From the NCBI GenBank assembly GCA_030653035.1, contig JAUSAB010000051.1, positions 1-44,491 on the forward strand: 44,491 bases of DNA, written 5' to 3'. This DNA comes from Desulfocapsaceae bacterium (GTDB lineage Bacteria > Desulfobacterota > Desulfobulbia > Desulfobulbales > Desulfocapsaceae). The first letter of the stretch is position 1, and the number at the start of each line of letters is the position of its first letter. The notes beneath the pieces were generated by a model, which had not been told where the DNA came from, did not search any database, and saw only the letters and a program-made list of their open reading frames with translations. Made by a program: the position numbers and the translations under genes. Shown here piece by piece: positions 1-9,299 of the stretch.

Positions 1-131
1 TAAGCTCTTCCCGCACAGACTGGACATATAAATCCATCTGGCCATCTCACTCGGGTCAAAGCCTCGGCACAAGATTCTTCGGTACCAAATCGATGCTGCC
101 ATTCTATAAGAGAGAGTTCTGGCATCTTCAT
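1..131 (-). CDS. IS1595-type transposase, N-terminal part only (cut by window edge)
   Basis: Reading the minus strand from an ATG at 131 gives 43 codons with no stop before the edge. The product begins MKMPELSLIEWQHRF and continues through ALTRVRWPDGF to ICPVCAG. This is the start of the N-terminal zinc-ribbon region of IS1595-superfamily transposases (compare LRWSEGFVCPAC in the decayed copy near 12600). A GAGG sequence about 7 nt upstream fits a ribosome binding site, and a second in-frame ATG lies at 125. The catalytic domain is outside the window, so I cannot say whether the gene is intact. I found no matching terminal inverted repeat directly upstream of its start. Confidence 0.75.
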   Translation of the reverse strand, partial: MKMPELSLIEWQHRFGTEESCAEALTRVRWPDGFICPVCAGRA

Positions 132-210
132 AACGAAACCTCATTTATTCACTTGGTTTCTTAGTCTTGTTAAAGAGATAATCATTCAACTGAAAATAGG
201 GCAGAACCAT

Positions 211-498
211 ATTATATTAACGGGGTATCCATTTAGCGCAAGTGCCCCCCTATATGCAGTGTCTTGAGGTATGTAAACTTTCTCTGGGTTCGTAGACATT
301 TATCAGGGTGCCGTCAGTGGCAAATATGTGGAGTACTCGCATGAGTCACCTTCAGATTCAACGGCCAGCCACAAGTCCAGAATACGAGGCATGCTCTTCT
401 ATAGGCACGGCTGTTTCAATACCTTACCGGCAGATTGTCGAAGGAGACCACAATATGTAGTAGTGACTTGCGCTAAGTGGATACCCCCTATTATATTA
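211..498. mobile_element. Miniature (MITE-like) element with IS1595-like ends and 9-bp target duplication
   Basis: The element proper spans 220-489 (270 bp). Its left end (220 onward: ACGGGGTATCCATTTAGCGC) and the reverse complement of its right end (489 inward: AGGGGGTATCCACTTAGCGC) differ at two of 20 positions, and the match continues into AAGT. The sequence ATTATATTA flanks it directly on both sides (211-219 and 490-498), as a target duplication would. The ends share GGGGGTA and TTAGCGC with the right end of the IS1595-family copy at 13379-13401. No credible protein is encoded; the open frame from 328 crosses the right end and resembles nothing I know. I infer a non-autonomous element mobilised by an IS1595-family transposase. 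Confidence 0.7.
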
Positions 499-537
499 TT
501 ATATAGCAGCCGTATCACCCGCAATAACCTTTTATCT

Positions 538-572
538 GCCGGAGAAAAAGACAAAAGAACTCTTTCTTCGGC
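538..572 (+). promoter_or_regulatory. Stem-loop in the leader of the Fe-S/cytochrome/NrfD operon
   Basis: GCCGGAGAAA (538-547) can pair with TTTCTTCGGC (563-572), with one G-T wobble and a 15-nt loop. It lies about 50 nt upstream of the ribosome binding site of the operon and just inside the boundary of the miniature element. No T-run follows directly, so it is not an obvious terminator. Its function is unknown. Confidence 0.3.
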
Positions 573-622
573 TCGTTTTAAAACACTTTTTTTTTCAGTG
601 TATCAAGTTTAGGAGGCGTAGA

Positions 623-1390
623 ATGAATATCGAGGACTTGGAAAAGGAAAAAAATGAAGGCATTGAAAATTTGCCTTTGCAGGAACGTCGAAAATTCCTT
701 CAGATGGGACTTGCCGTTACCGGTGTTTTTCTGGGAGGGTCAGTACTGTCACTGACTTCAGTTTCGCATGCCGGCAATCAGAGCAATCAAGATTCGGATA
801 TTCCGGCAGAAGGCCAGTATCCATACCCCAAGCATTATGGCATGATTATGCGGCAAAACCGTTGTGTTGATTGCGAGAAATGCGTAGAGGCCTGCAAACA
901 GACAAACAATGTGCCTAACGGTCATGGCGCCTACAGAACAGCAATCCAGGAACGACTGACCACTGAGAATGGTTCAGAAAAACGGGAATTCAGGCCCGTA
1001 CTCTGCAACCACTGTAATCGGCCTCCCTGCGTCCGTGTCTGCCCGACAAAGGCCACCTATAAAGATCCTGCAACTGGCATAGTCGTCATGGATTACGCCA
1101 AATGCATCGGTTGCAAAACATGCATGGCAGCTTGTCCTTATAACGCCAGATATTTCAACCATGAAAAATATGCCATCGACAAATGCAATTTCTGTATCGA
1201 CACCAGACTTGCCGAAGGCAACACGGAAACCGCCTGCGCCGCAGCCTGTCCAGCCAGAGTAAGAATTTTTGGAGATCTAAAAGACAAATCCACTGAGATT
1301 TATCGTTTACTCCATACACCCGACACCAAGATCTGGGTTTTACGTCCCGACACCGGTGCCTTACCCAATGTTTTCTATATGAACGCATAA
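623..1390 (+). CDS. Tat-exported four-cluster ferredoxin subunit (DmsB/NrfC/DsrO type)
   Basis: This 255-residue electron-transfer subunit belongs to the complex iron-sulfur molybdoenzyme (CISM) ferredoxin family. A twin-arginine signal (RRKFLQ at residues 22-27, then a hydrophobic stretch ending SHA near 50) predicts export to the periplasm. Four cysteine groups follow: CVDCEKCVEAC, CNHCNRPPCVRVCP, CIGCKTCMAACP and a spaced CNFC...CAAACP. This is the usual layout for four [4Fe-4S] clusters. The ATG at 623 has an AGGAGG site just upstream. It is the first gene of a three-gene operon with a hexaheme cytochrome and an NrfD protein. It would carry electrons between the membrane quinone site and the cytochrome. 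The family resembles DsrO, but DsrM, DsrK and DsrJ are absent. Confidence 0.88.
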   Translation: MNIEDLEKEKNEGIENLPLQERRKFLQMGLAVTGVFLGGSVLSLTSVSHAGNQSNQDSDIPAEGQYPYPKHYGMIMRQNRCVDCEKCVEACKQTNNVPNGHGAYRTAIQERLTTENGSEKREFRPVLCNHCNRPPCVRVCPTKATYKDPATGIVVMDYAKCIGCKTCMAACPYNARYFNHEKYAIDKCNFCIDTRLAEGNTETACAAACPARVRIFGDLKDKSTEIYRLLHTPDTKIWVLRPDTGALPNVFYMNA

Positions 1391-1509
1391 ACCAGATAAT
1401 ATCAAAAAACATTAAGAGGAATGGCTTGTCAGGAAAATCTGTGGACAAACATCACAGTTACGCAACAAGCTGTTTCCCCGTTTATTCGCCGCTTTGCAGG
1501 AGAAAACAA

Positions 1510-2271
1510 ATGATTAAAAGCAAAATAAAAACAATTGGGGCTATAGTGCTGGCAGGGTCCTTTTTACTTGCCACGCCCCTTATCCATAACTCATTTTCCA
1601 CAGAGACATCTGGCGCCGGCCTCAATGCCCAGAACAACAACCGGAAATTCCTGTATGATGAACAAACAAAAAAAACCTATGGCCCCAAGGCCGACATAGT
1701 TTGGGACAAACCAACCAAAGTCGCTTTCAGTCACAAAATACATACCAAGGATGCTGGCCTCACTTGTACATCCTGCCACATTAGCCTCTTTAGAATGAAA
1801 GCTGGAGCAGCTCTTGCAAACGGAGACATGACCATGGCATCTATGGCAGAAGGAAAATTCTGCGGCACCTGCCACGATGGAAGTACAGCATTTGCCACGA
1901 ACACAAAATGTACATCCTGTCACACAAACGCCACTGAATTAACGCCCAAAGCCCCTATCGTCTGGACGAAACCGGTCGAGGCTGTAGTTTTTTATCATAA
2001 AGCCCACACCGAGGATTTTGGACTCGAATGTAACGCATGCCATGACGGTACATTTGCTATGCAGAAAGGCGCAGCAGAAAAAGCAGGGAATTTCACCATG
2101 CAAGCTCTTTATGATGGGAAATATTGCGGTAAATGTCACGATGGCTCTACGGCCTTTGCATCAAACACCCGTTGCAACACCTGCCATATTGGCGTCAAAG
2201 GCTATAACCGGATGATGGGGAACGACGGTGTTCACGGAGCAACCCACAAGGATACAAAGGCAGGCCATTAA
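1510..2271 (+). CDS. Periplasmic hexaheme cytochrome c (c7/c3-like, duplicated triheme modules)
   Basis: The 253-residue product has an N-terminal signal or anchor (MIKSKIKTIGAIVLAGSFLL) and six CXXCH haem-binding motifs: CTSCH, CGTCH, CTSCH, CNACH, CGKCH and CNTCH. The protein is an internal duplication. Each half starts with an IVW-KP segment and F-HK-HT, then carries three motifs ending in CHDGSTAFA and a final CXXCH. Histidines in the HKIHT and HKAHT segments are likely distal ligands. I chose the ATG at 1510 because GCAGGAG lies about 7 nt upstream; a longer frame from 1426 lacks this. It sits between the ferredoxin and NrfD genes, so it probably exchanges electrons with the ferredoxin in the periplasm. 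The physiological partner is not evident. Confidence 0.88.
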   Translation: MIKSKIKTIGAIVLAGSFLLATPLIHNSFSTETSGAGLNAQNNNRKFLYDEQTKKTYGPKADIVWDKPTKVAFSHKIHTKDAGLTCTSCHISLFRMKAGAALANGDMTMASMAEGKFCGTCHDGSTAFATNTKCTSCHTNATELTPKAPIVWTKPVEAVVFYHKAHTEDFGLECNACHDGTFAMQKGAAEKAGNFTMQALYDGKYCGKCHDGSTAFASNTRCNTCHIGVKGYNRMMGNDGVHGATHKDTKAGH

Positions 2272-2357
2272 GACCCAAATGAAGACGTTACGGGGCCATG
2301 ATGGTAATTCGTCTAAGCGCCCCTTGTGAAAGAAAACAAATCTGCAGGAGTAAAAAA

Positions 2358-3551
2358 ATGATAAACAAGTCAATATCAGCCATATTTGCCGAGACAGTGG
2401 AACCACGTCTGGCAACGCCAGGCATGAACAGGGCAACGATCTTTTTCCTGATTGTGACCGTGGTCGGTCTCAGTTGCGGCGTACTCTCTTTTATTTTCGG
2501 TCATCATGTCATCTATAACAATACCCGTGAAATGCCATGGGGAATGCTGATCTCCACCTATGCCTTCTGGGCTATTACCTCCACCGGTTTATGTATCTAT
2601 GCCGCTATGAGCCATGTCTTTGGCGGAACCCGAATGGGGATTGTCAGCAACCGTATGGTGTGGATGTCTATAATCTGTATCATGGGCGCCTTTGCCACTA
2701 TCGGGGTTGAAATTGCCAGCCCCCACAGAATGCTGATTTATAACATTATCTCCCCTAATCCTACCTCCAATATCTGGTGGATGGGTACACTCTACGGTCT
2801 GGCCGTGGGCTGTATGATCGTTGAATTTGCCGGCATTGTTACCGGACTTGCCAAGATCGCCCTGATCCTAGGCGTATTTGGCGCAATCGCCGAGGTTTTA
2901 GCGAACAGTTGTCTCGGTGGAGTCTTTGCCACCCTTCCCGCCCGTCCTTACTGGTATGGCGCGCAACTCCCTATCTATTTTCTCACCGCCGCCTTTCTCT
3001 CCGGCGCAGCCGCAGCCGTCCTTTTTAATTTTCTTGCCTACAAGATCCGGGGTGAAAAGATGAGCCAGTCCGTTCAGCTCGCCATGAAAAGTGCAGGCAA
3101 GGCCATGACTCTGGTGATCATCCTTTATACCGTCGCCACCTTCTGGCGGCTGATCAGTTTTTATGTGGGTGGACCTGAACTGGGAAGGACTGCAGCTAAT
3201 GCCTTAATCAGTGGACCACTTTCCATTAACTTCTGGGTTATGGAGGTTTGTATCGGCATTATTCTTCCTATTATGCTGATAATCCTGTCACGACTTGAAA
3301 ATGTCAGCATGATGGCTCTTGCCGGGTTTCTCGTTCTTGTCGGACAGTTCGTGGCTCGGTATGACTTAGTTGTTGCGGGTCAGATCGTTCCCCAGAATCT
3401 TGGGTGGGATGGACTTCCATCCTATTTCAGCTATGTTCCCTCCATCTTTGAATTTGGAGTCATTGCTGGTGGTATCGGGGTTGTTGCATTTGGTTTTCTT
3501 ATGGGTGAACGGGTATTTGGTAAGACCTTTACCCAAAAAGAACATCATTGA
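2358..3551 (+). CDS. NrfD/PsrC-family integral membrane quinone-interacting subunit
   Basis: This 397-residue polytopic protein has about nine to ten hydrophobic segments and is of the NrfD (polysulfide reductase NrfD) family. That family binds menaquinone at the periplasmic side and passes electrons to or from a ferredoxin subunit. The ATG at 2358 follows CAGGAG by 7 nt; the frame is open 20 codons further upstream but has no better site. It is the last gene of the operon, directly before a bidirectional terminator. With the ferredoxin and hexaheme cytochrome it forms a putative quinol:cytochrome c oxidoreductase. The set resembles the Geobacter Cbc-type and Nrf/Hmc-type complexes. The exact assignment and direction of electron flow are inference. 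Confidence 0.85.
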   Translation: MINKSISAIFAETVEPRLATPGMNRATIFFLIVTVVGLSCGVLSFIFGHHVIYNNTREMPWGMLISTYAFWAITSTGLCIYAAMSHVFGGTRMGIVSNRMVWMSIICIMGAFATIGVEIASPHRMLIYNIISPNPTSNIWWMGTLYGLAVGCMIVEFAGIVTGLAKIALILGVFGAIAEVLANSCLGGVFATLPARPYWYGAQLPIYFLTAAFLSGAAAAVLFNFLAYKIRGEKMSQSVQLAMKSAGKAMTLVIILYTVATFWRLISFYVGGPELGRTAANALISGPLSINFWVMEVCIGIILPIMLIILSRLENVSMMALAGFLVLVGQFVARYDLVVAGQIVPQNLGWDGLPSYFSYVPSIFEFGVIAGGIGVVAFGFLMGERVFGKTFTQKEHH

Positions 3552-3576
3552 TATTATTGCTTCTTTCTTTAAAAAT

Positions 3577-3608
3577 AAAAAAAGCCGCTCAAATGGGCGG
3601 CTTTTTTT
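3577..3608. terminator. Bidirectional intrinsic terminator between nrfD-like gene and murA
   Basis: The stem GCCGCTC (3584-3590) pairs with GGGCGGC (3595-3601) around an AAAT loop. An A-run lies on the left and a T-run on the right, so it can serve both convergent transcripts. Confidence 0.85.
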
Positions 3609-3632
3609 ATGGGAAATCTTGTTATCCTAAAT

Positions 3633-4901
3633 TTATTCCTGTTCTTTCCAGACTGTAGCTCCCAGGGCAGTTAATTTTTCCACCATCTGTTCATAACCAC
3701 GCTCCAGATGATATATTCGCGAAATCTCGGTTCTGCCCTTTGCTGCCAGACCGGCAATTACCAGTGACGAGCTTGCCCTCAGATCAGTTGCCATAACCGG
3801 CGCACCATTAAAGCCAGTCCTGCCCACCCCTTTGACCACGGCAGTACGGCCATCGATGGTGATATCTGCCCCCATCCGGTGTAACTCAGCCACATGCATA
3901 AATCTGTTTTCAAAGATCGTCTCATGAACCATCGATACCCCGTTACTCATGGCCATGAGGGCCATGAACTGGGCCTGCAGATCCGTTGGATATCCAGGAT
4001 AAGGCATGGTTGTAATATCAACACCCTTGAGCTTCCTCCCCCCTGTGGCATCCAACATGATTGTATTATCCGTCTCTTTAACCTCAATCCCTGCTGCTCG
4101 CAACTTATCCAACAAGGAGGGGAGATGCACAGGATTACAGTCAGTTACCGTCACCTTTCCCCCAGTGGCGGCAACCGCAATCAGATAGGTACCCGTCTCA
4201 ATCCGATCAGGGATGATCTCACTTTCAGCGGCATACAACCTCTCAACCCCATGAATGGTCAGCCGATCCGTGTCGCGCCCTCCAATCTCTGCACCCATGG
4301 CCGTCAGCATATCAACAAGATTACCGATTTCCGGCTCCCTCGCAGCATTCTTGATGATCGTCGTTCCTTGAGCAAGAGCGGCGGCCATAACCAGATTTTC
4401 AGTACCGGTAACAGATGGGACATCAAAATAAATAGTACACCCCTGCATCCGTCCAGCAATCTCCGCATCCACATACCCCTGTTCCAGACGACAGGTCACC
4501 CCTAACTGCTCAAACCCCTTGATGTGAAAATTGATGGGTCTAGCCCCAATGGCACAGCCACCCGGCAGAGAAACCTTTGCCTTCCCGAGACGGGCCAGAA
4601 GCGGCCCTAACACCAGAACCGAGGCCCGCATGGTCTTTACCAGTTCATAGGATGCCTCGGAATAGGTCAGATTGGTCGAATCAATCTTCAGGGTTGTCCC
4701 CTGCCTTTCCCAGGTTATCCCCAGAGATTCAAGAAGTCGAAGAATCGTTCGGGTGTCACGAAGATCTGGAACATTGGTCAGGGTATGCACCCCTTCCGCC
4801 AACAGGGTTGCGGCAATAAGAGGCAGGGCCGCGTTCTTGGCACCACTGATCCGTACTGTCCCGCACAGCGGTTTCCCACCTTCAATAATGAGTTTTTCCA
4901 T
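3633..4901 (-). CDS. murA: UDP-N-acetylglucosamine 1-carboxyvinyltransferase MurA
   Basis: The 422-residue cytoplasmic enzyme transfers enolpyruvate from PEP to UDP-GlcNAc, the first committed step of peptidoglycan synthesis. The N-terminal [11 protein letters not shown] holds the conserved Lys22 and Asn23. [11 protein letters not shown] holds the active-site cysteine (Cys116), the residue alkylated by fosfomycin in the family. The length matches the family (about 420). The gene follows prmC on the same strand with a 20-bp gap, so it is probably co-transcribed with prfA and prmC and ends at the shared terminator near 3600. Confidence 0.96.
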   Translation of the reverse strand: MEKLIIEGGKPLCGTVRISGAKNAALPLIAATLLAEGVHTLTNVPDLRDTRTILRLLESLGITWERQGTTLKIDSTNLTYSEASYELVKTMRASVLVLGPLLARLGKAKVSLPGGCAIGARPINFHIKGFEQLGVTCRLEQGYVDAEIAGRMQGCTIYFDVPSVTGTENLVMAAALAQGTTIIKNAAREPEIGNLVDMLTAMGAEIGGRDTDRLTIHGVERLYAAESEIIPDRIETGTYLIAVAATGGKVTVTDCNPVHLPSLLDKLRAAGIEVKETDNTIMLDATGGRKLKGVDITTMPYPGYPTDLQAQFMALMAMSNGVSMVHETIFENRFMHVAELHRMGADITIDGRTAVVKGVGRTGFNGAPVMATDLRASSSLVIAGLAAKGRTEISRIYHLERGYEQMVEKLTALGATVWKEQE

Positions 4902-4921
4902 CTATCTGTTCATCTCCATTT

Positions 4922-5791
4922 CTATGTCATCATCTTGGCATGCAAGACCCTGTCCCGGCCGCTATAATCCTGCAGTACCTCAACCTGCTCAAAAGTTCGC
5001 TCGCCATCATCATTAGTAAAAAGCTGCATGACTGCCGGCCCCTGCTCTGCACCAATCTCCATAAAAAAATCACCACCTGCCCTTAACACTTGAGGCAAAG
5101 TTGTGCGTATCCGTTGAATAATATCCAGGCCACCAACGCCGCCATTGAGCGCCAGGTGCGGCTCAAAACACGCCACCTCCGGTTGCAATCCCTCCCGCAG
5201 CTCCTGTTCACTCACATAGGGAGGATTGGAAACCACCAAAGAGAAATAGGGGCGCGGGACAAAGGCACTGAGCAGATCCGCCTGTACCAAGGTAAGACGG
5301 TCAGCGACCCGATGCCTTACCGCGTTTATCCGGGCAACCTGCAAGGCTTGCTCCGAAAGGTCAACGGCTGTTATCTCACATCCCATTTCAAGTGCAAGGA
5401 CGATCCCAATAACCCCGCTACCACAACAAAGATCAAGAACAGGGCCGGGTTGCCATTGCCCGTTCTTCGTTGCAGCAAGGACAGTCTCCAACAGGAATTC
5501 AGTCTCAGGTCTCGGGATAAGGACGGCAGGGGTCACTATAAAAGGGAGAGACCAGAACTCCTTTTCACCTAGAATATAGGCCGTGGGTTCATGGCTGACT
5601 CGACGCGCCAGAAGGGATAAAAATTTCTGTTCCTGTCGTTCATCCACCTCAACTCCTGCCGCCAGAAACAGCCCGGATCTGGATTTTTCAAGACAGAATC
5701 CCAAAAGAAGCTCAACCTCAAGGGCAGCTTGTTCAACACCCGCCACTTCAAGCTGATTCACTCCAAAACGAATAAGATCAACAACACGCAT
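4922..5791 (-). CDS. prmC: Peptide chain release factor N5-glutamine methyltransferase PrmC
   Basis: PrmC methylates the glutamine of the GGQ motif in release factors. The product carries the class I SAM-binding motif VLDLCCGSGVIG and the diagnostic NPPYVS motif that holds the target glutamine. I placed the start at the ATG at 5791 (MRVVDLIRFG) because the conserved N-terminal helix domain of the family begins there, giving 289 residues. The frame remains open to a TTG at 5851, 4 nt after the prfA stop, which is an alternative (309 residues). Neither has a strong ribosome binding site. The gene lies directly downstream of its substrate gene prfA, the usual bacterial arrangement. Confidence 0.93.
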   Translation of the reverse strand: MRVVDLIRFGVNQLEVAGVEQAALEVELLLGFCLEKSRSGLFLAAGVEVDERQEQKFLSLLARRVSHEPTAYILGEKEFWSLPFIVTPAVLIPRPETEFLLETVLAATKNGQWQPGPVLDLCCGSGVIGIVLALEMGCEITAVDLSEQALQVARINAVRHRVADRLTLVQADLLSAFVPRPYFSLVVSNPPYVSEQELREGLQPEVACFEPHLALNGGVGGLDIIQRIRTTLPQVLRAGGDFFMEIGAEQGPAVMQLFTNDDGERTFEQVEVLQDYSGRDRVLHAKMMT

Positions 5792-5855
5792 GAAAAAATT
5801 ATGAAACAAAAATAAAAGAGAAGCAGCAGAGAAGTTAATCCGGGAGAGCAAACAC

Positions 5856-6923
5856 CTATTCTATTTCTTTTAACTTTTCCGCCTGATCATGACGGATCAA
5901 AGGATCAATAACCTCGTCCAGCTTGCCATCCATAATCGAATCAAGCCGGTACATGGTAAGATTAATGCGATGATCCGTCAGGCGCCCCTGAGGGAAGTTA
6001 TAAGTGCGGATACGCTCGCTCCGATCACCACTGCCAACCTGACTTTTACGATCCAGTGAGATCTTATCATGATGGGCCTGCTGTACCTGATCAAACAACC
6101 TGGCCCGCAACACAGTTAAAGCCTTGGCCTTATTTTTATGTTGCGACTTCTCATCCTGACAGATAACCACCAAGCCCGTTGGCAAATGAGTCACCCGTAC
6201 CGCAGAATCAGTTGTATTCACGCTCTGTCCACCAGGGCCGGAGGAACGAAAGACATCAAATTTCAACTCATTCATCCTGATATCTACTTCCACCTCATCG
6301 GCCTCAGGCAAAATGGCAACCGTCACGGCTGAGGTATGAATGCGTCCCTGGGTCTCAGTCTCGGGAACCCGCTGCACCCGATGGGTGCCGCTCTCATACT
6401 TCATCTTGGAATAGACCTGTTCGCCACTAATCAGGGAAATAATCTCTTTAAAGCCACCAGTCCCCAAAGGACTGGAAGACATAACCTCAATCTTCCAACC
6501 TTGAGACTCAGCAAAACGCGAATACATCCGATACAAATCGCCCACAAAAAGTGCCGCCTCATCACCACCCGTCCCGGCACGAATCTCCAGAAAAGTATTG
6601 CGCTCATCATTGGGATCTTTTGGCAGTAGCAATAGACGAATATCATCCTGCAAAATCCTTTCTTTCTCCTTCAACTCCTCGATCTCAACCCTTGCCAGCT
6701 CTTGCATCTCTTCATCTTCATCCCCCTGCAAGAGCAGCTTGTTATTCTCCATATCCAACTCTACCTGTTGATACTGCGAATAAAGGGTATAAAGCTTGAG
6801 CAGATGCGCATGTTCTCTGGCCACCTTCTGATAAGCCTTCTGATCATTCATGAGCGATGGATCAGAAAGCCTACCCTCAAGATGGGCAACCTTTTCTTGC
6901 AGATCGTCAAACTTATCAAACAT
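5856..6923 (-). CDS. prfA: Peptide chain release factor 1 (RF1)
   Basis: This factor recognises UAA and UAG stop codons and triggers peptide release. The GGQ motif is in [17 protein letters not shown]. The tripeptide at the codon-recognition site is Pro-Glu-Thr ([15 protein letters not shown]), the PxT signature of RF1 rather than the SPF of RF2. The ATG at 6923 gives MFDKFDDL, typical of the family, and 355 residues; a TTG three codons upstream is also possible. prmC follows almost directly. A terminator upstream separates this gene from rpmE. Confidence 0.95.
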   Translation of the reverse strand: MFDKFDDLQEKVAHLEGRLSDPSLMNDQKAYQKVAREHAHLLKLYTLYSQYQQVELDMENNKLLLQGDEDEEMQELARVEIEELKEKERILQDDIRLLLLPKDPNDERNTFLEIRAGTGGDEAALFVGDLYRMYSRFAESQGWKIEVMSSSPLGTGGFKEIISLISGEQVYSKMKYESGTHRVQRVPETETQGRIHTSAVTVAILPEADEVEVDIRMNELKFDVFRSSGPGGQSVNTTDSAVRVTHLPTGLVVICQDEKSQHKNKAKALTVLRARLFDQVQQAHHDKISLDRKSQVGSGDRSERIRTYNFPQGRLTDHRINLTMYRLDSIMDGKLDEVIDPLIRHDQAEKLKEIE

Positions 6924-6961
6924 GGGATTCAAAAGGCAGGATGAGTGGTGCGTGAAGAAAA

Positions 6962-6998
6962 CAAAAAGTCCACAACAATGTCACCCATTGCTGTGGAC
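6962..6998 (-). terminator. Intrinsic terminator downstream of rpmE
   Basis: On the minus strand GTCCACAGCAATG pairs with CATTGTTGTGGAC (13 bp, one wobble) around a 5-nt loop and is followed by TTTTTG. It lies between rpmE and prfA. Confidence 0.85.
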
Positions 6999-7036
6999 CT
7001 GAGATAAGTAAAAAAAGGCAGATAACTCCGCCAGAA

Positions 7037-7255
7037 TCAAGATTTCTTGTTTTCGAAATGCTTGGCGTAACGCTTATTGAATTTATCAATACGTCCTGCC
7101 GTATCAAGGACCTTCTGTTTCCCCGTAAAAAAGGGATGACAGGCGGCGCAAATTTCGACTCTCATCTCTGGTTGCAACGTGCCAATCTCCACTTCATTTC
7201 CACAGGCACATACCGCTTTTATTGTAAAATATTCTGGATGGATATCTTTCTTCAT
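7037..7255 (-). CDS. rpmE: 50S ribosomal protein L31 (zinc-binding form)
   Basis: This is a 72-residue ribosomal protein of the large subunit. It keeps the zinc-binding cysteines of the C+ form: CAC near residues 16-18 and CAAC near 36-39. Length and the ending [15 protein letters not shown] are typical. It lies between rho and prfA, a common neighbourhood. A strong terminator follows. Proteins of this form can act as a zinc reserve and are often paired with a zinc-free paralogue, but no paralogue is visible here. Confidence 0.95.
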   Translation of the reverse strand: MKKDIHPEYFTIKAVCACGNEVEIGTLQPEMRVEICAACHPFFTGKQKVLDTAGRIDKFNKRYAKHFENKKS

Positions 7256-7475
7256 AATTCCTTTCCCTCAGGAACAGGCCAAAGAGACTGTTCAGCTTAT
7301 CTTTAATGACGGCCCAAAGTGCTCCTTTTTCAGGAAAACACCTCACAAAAACGTCACAGCACATGCTACAAATAAAAAAAGTACTATAAATAAATAAGAC
7401 AAGAATTTCAATAAAAAAACTTAAATACCGGCATTACCCTCTTGAACGCAAAACCAAATCTCAATCAGTCATCAA

Positions 7476-8726
7476 TCAACTATTCATGGATTCAAAAAAT
7501 TCCTTGTTGGTTTTATGATGTTTCATCTTATCTATAAGAAACTCTACCCCATCAGCAGGATTCATAGAACTAAGCAACTTCCGCAGAATCCATATACGAT
7601 TAAGAGTGTCCGCATCCAACAGCAGATCCTCCTTACGGGTTCCGGAGCGCTTGACATCAATGGCAGGAAAAATCCTTTTCTCGGCCATCTTCCGATCAAG
7701 CACCAGCTCCATATTCCCTGTCCCTTTAAACTCTTCAAAAATTACTTCATCCATCCGACTTCCAGTCTCAACCAAGGCGGAGGCAATAATAGTCAGACTT
7801 CCTCCCTCCTCAATATTTCTGGCCGCCCCAAAAAAACGTTTTGGTTTCTGCAGGGCATTTGCCTCCACACCACCAGAGAGGATCTTGCCACTGGAGGGAG
7901 TCACCGTATTATAGGCACGAGCCAGTCTGGTAATACTATCAAGAAGAATCACCACGTCTTTTTTGTGCTCCACCAACCGTATTGCCTTCTCAAGCACCAT
8001 CTCCGCTACCTGGATATGACGCTGAGGCGGCTCATCAAAGGTTGAGCTGACAACCTCAGCCGCCAAAACCGATCGCGCCATCTCGGTGACCTCTTCCGGT
8101 CGCTCATCAATGAGCAGAACAATCAGATAGACATCGGGATGATTTTTGACAATGGAATTGGCAATCTTTTGCATCAGAACTGTCTTTCCGGTCCGGGGCG
8201 GCGCCACAATCAACCCCCGCTGCCCTTTGCCAATGGGCGCCATCATATCGATAAGCCGCATGGAATAGTTATCGGGCTGCCATTCAAGATTTAATTTTTC
8301 ATCGGGATGTAAAGGAGTCAGGTTGGCAAAAAGAGTTTTGGTCTTTGCTGCCTCAGGTGGATCAAAGTTGACAGTCTCAACCTTCAGCAAGGCAAAATAA
8401 CGCTCCCCTTCTTTAGGCGCACGAACCAATCCATCAATTGTATCACCGGTTCGCAGATTCAAGCGCCGGATTTGCGATGGTGAGACATAAATATCATCCG
8501 GGCCTGGCAGGTAATTATAATCAGGGGCCCTCAAGAAACCAAATCCGTCAGGTAAAATTTCCAGAACTCCACCGCCACGAAGCTTGCCATCTTCATCTGC
8601 CTGGGCCTGCAAAATAGCAAAAATAAGTTCCTGTTTACGCAAGGAACTTACCCCTTCAATCTTGAGTTTTTGACCAAGTTTTACCAGCTCATCAATTTTC
8701 TTCAGCTTTAATTCCGCCAGATTCAT
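7476..8726 (-). CDS. rho: Transcription termination factor Rho
   Basis: The 416-residue RNA-dependent ATPase ends transcription at Rho-dependent sites. An N-terminal Rho_N helical region ([18 protein letters not shown]) is followed by the cold-shock RNA-binding domain with the RNP motif DGFGFLR. The RecA-like core then has the Walker A motif APPRTGKT, the [10 protein letters not shown] segment and a Walker B region. The ATG at 8726 is preceded by AGGAGAAAAGGATTA, a good ribosome binding site; the frame stays open further upstream without support. The gap of about 220 bp to rpmE shows no obvious terminator. Confidence 0.96.
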   Translation of the reverse strand: MNLAELKLKKIDELVKLGQKLKIEGVSSLRKQELIFAILQAQADEDGKLRGGGVLEILPDGFGFLRAPDYNYLPGPDDIYVSPSQIRRLNLRTGDTIDGLVRAPKEGERYFALLKVETVNFDPPEAAKTKTLFANLTPLHPDEKLNLEWQPDNYSMRLIDMMAPIGKGQRGLIVAPPRTGKTVLMQKIANSIVKNHPDVYLIVLLIDERPEEVTEMARSVLAAEVVSSTFDEPPQRHIQVAEMVLEKAIRLVEHKKDVVILLDSITRLARAYNTVTPSSGKILSGGVEANALQKPKRFFGAARNIEEGGSLTIIASALVETGSRMDEVIFEEFKGTGNMELVLDRKMAEKRIFPAIDVKRSGTRKEDLLLDADTLNRIWILRKLLSSMNPADGVEFLIDKMKHHKTNKEFFESMNS

Positions 8727-9299
8727 TAATCCTTTTCTCCTATTATGGGATCCCACAGGGCGATAAAAAAACAATCTTTGTCATCCAAGTTTTCTCCCTG
8801 ATGACGAGAAAATCACAAAAACCGCCATTCATCGCACGCAGAGCAGTAGAAGTGATTTCACTTTTATAATCTCAGGCAACTTACATCCCCTTAGGGATGC
8901 TCCCCATATACAAACAACTACAAATCAAACTGATCGCAAACGACCAATCTCCCAAAGCACTGAATCACCCAAAATCGCCACAATGGACTTTATTCGATTC
9001 CATTCAGATACTTAGAAAATGGCCAGATATGAAATATTTTTATTTCTTAGTATGTATGATCTAAAGGATGGGACAGGGGCAAGGTTTGTACTGAAATAAT
9101 TATTTTGAAGACTTTCTCTTTTTTGCTCACAGCAACCAGTCACCAAACGTGACCTGTAAGCATATATGAAACACAGTATTGTAAATAGATCGGACAAAGG
9201 CAGGATTTTCTCACTGATGATTGCAAGTATATACGTACTTCAAAAAACCATGTCAACCTTTTTCACCAACTCAAGCCCTTCTAAAAGTAAAAAATCCAT
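8727..9299. other. Intergenic region upstream of rho, with palindromes
   Basis: No gene is supported in these 573 bases. I see a 14-nt inverted repeat AAGTGATTTCACTT (8850-8863), which touches a TATAAA-like box on the minus strand (8863-8868). There is also a small hairpin CATCCC-CTTA-GGGATG near 8883-8898. Both lie in the expected rho leader, about 125-170 nt before its start. A -35 box at normal spacing is not clear. The minus-strand frame at 9012-9197 encodes nothing recognisable. Confidence 0.4.

Noticed and set aside
328-612. 94-codon frame on the plus strand
   Set aside because: It crosses the right end of the miniature element, lacks a ribosome binding site and resembles no known protein.
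623-3551. Possible DsrMKJOP or Qrc operon
   Set aside because: Only ferredoxin, cytochrome and NrfD genes are present. The cytochrome has six CXXCH motifs rather than the three of DsrJ, and no DsrM/DsrK or molybdopterin-type subunit is near.
9012-9197. Small minus-strand frame upstream of rho
   Set aside because: No ribosome binding site, low-complexity composition and no recognisable motif.
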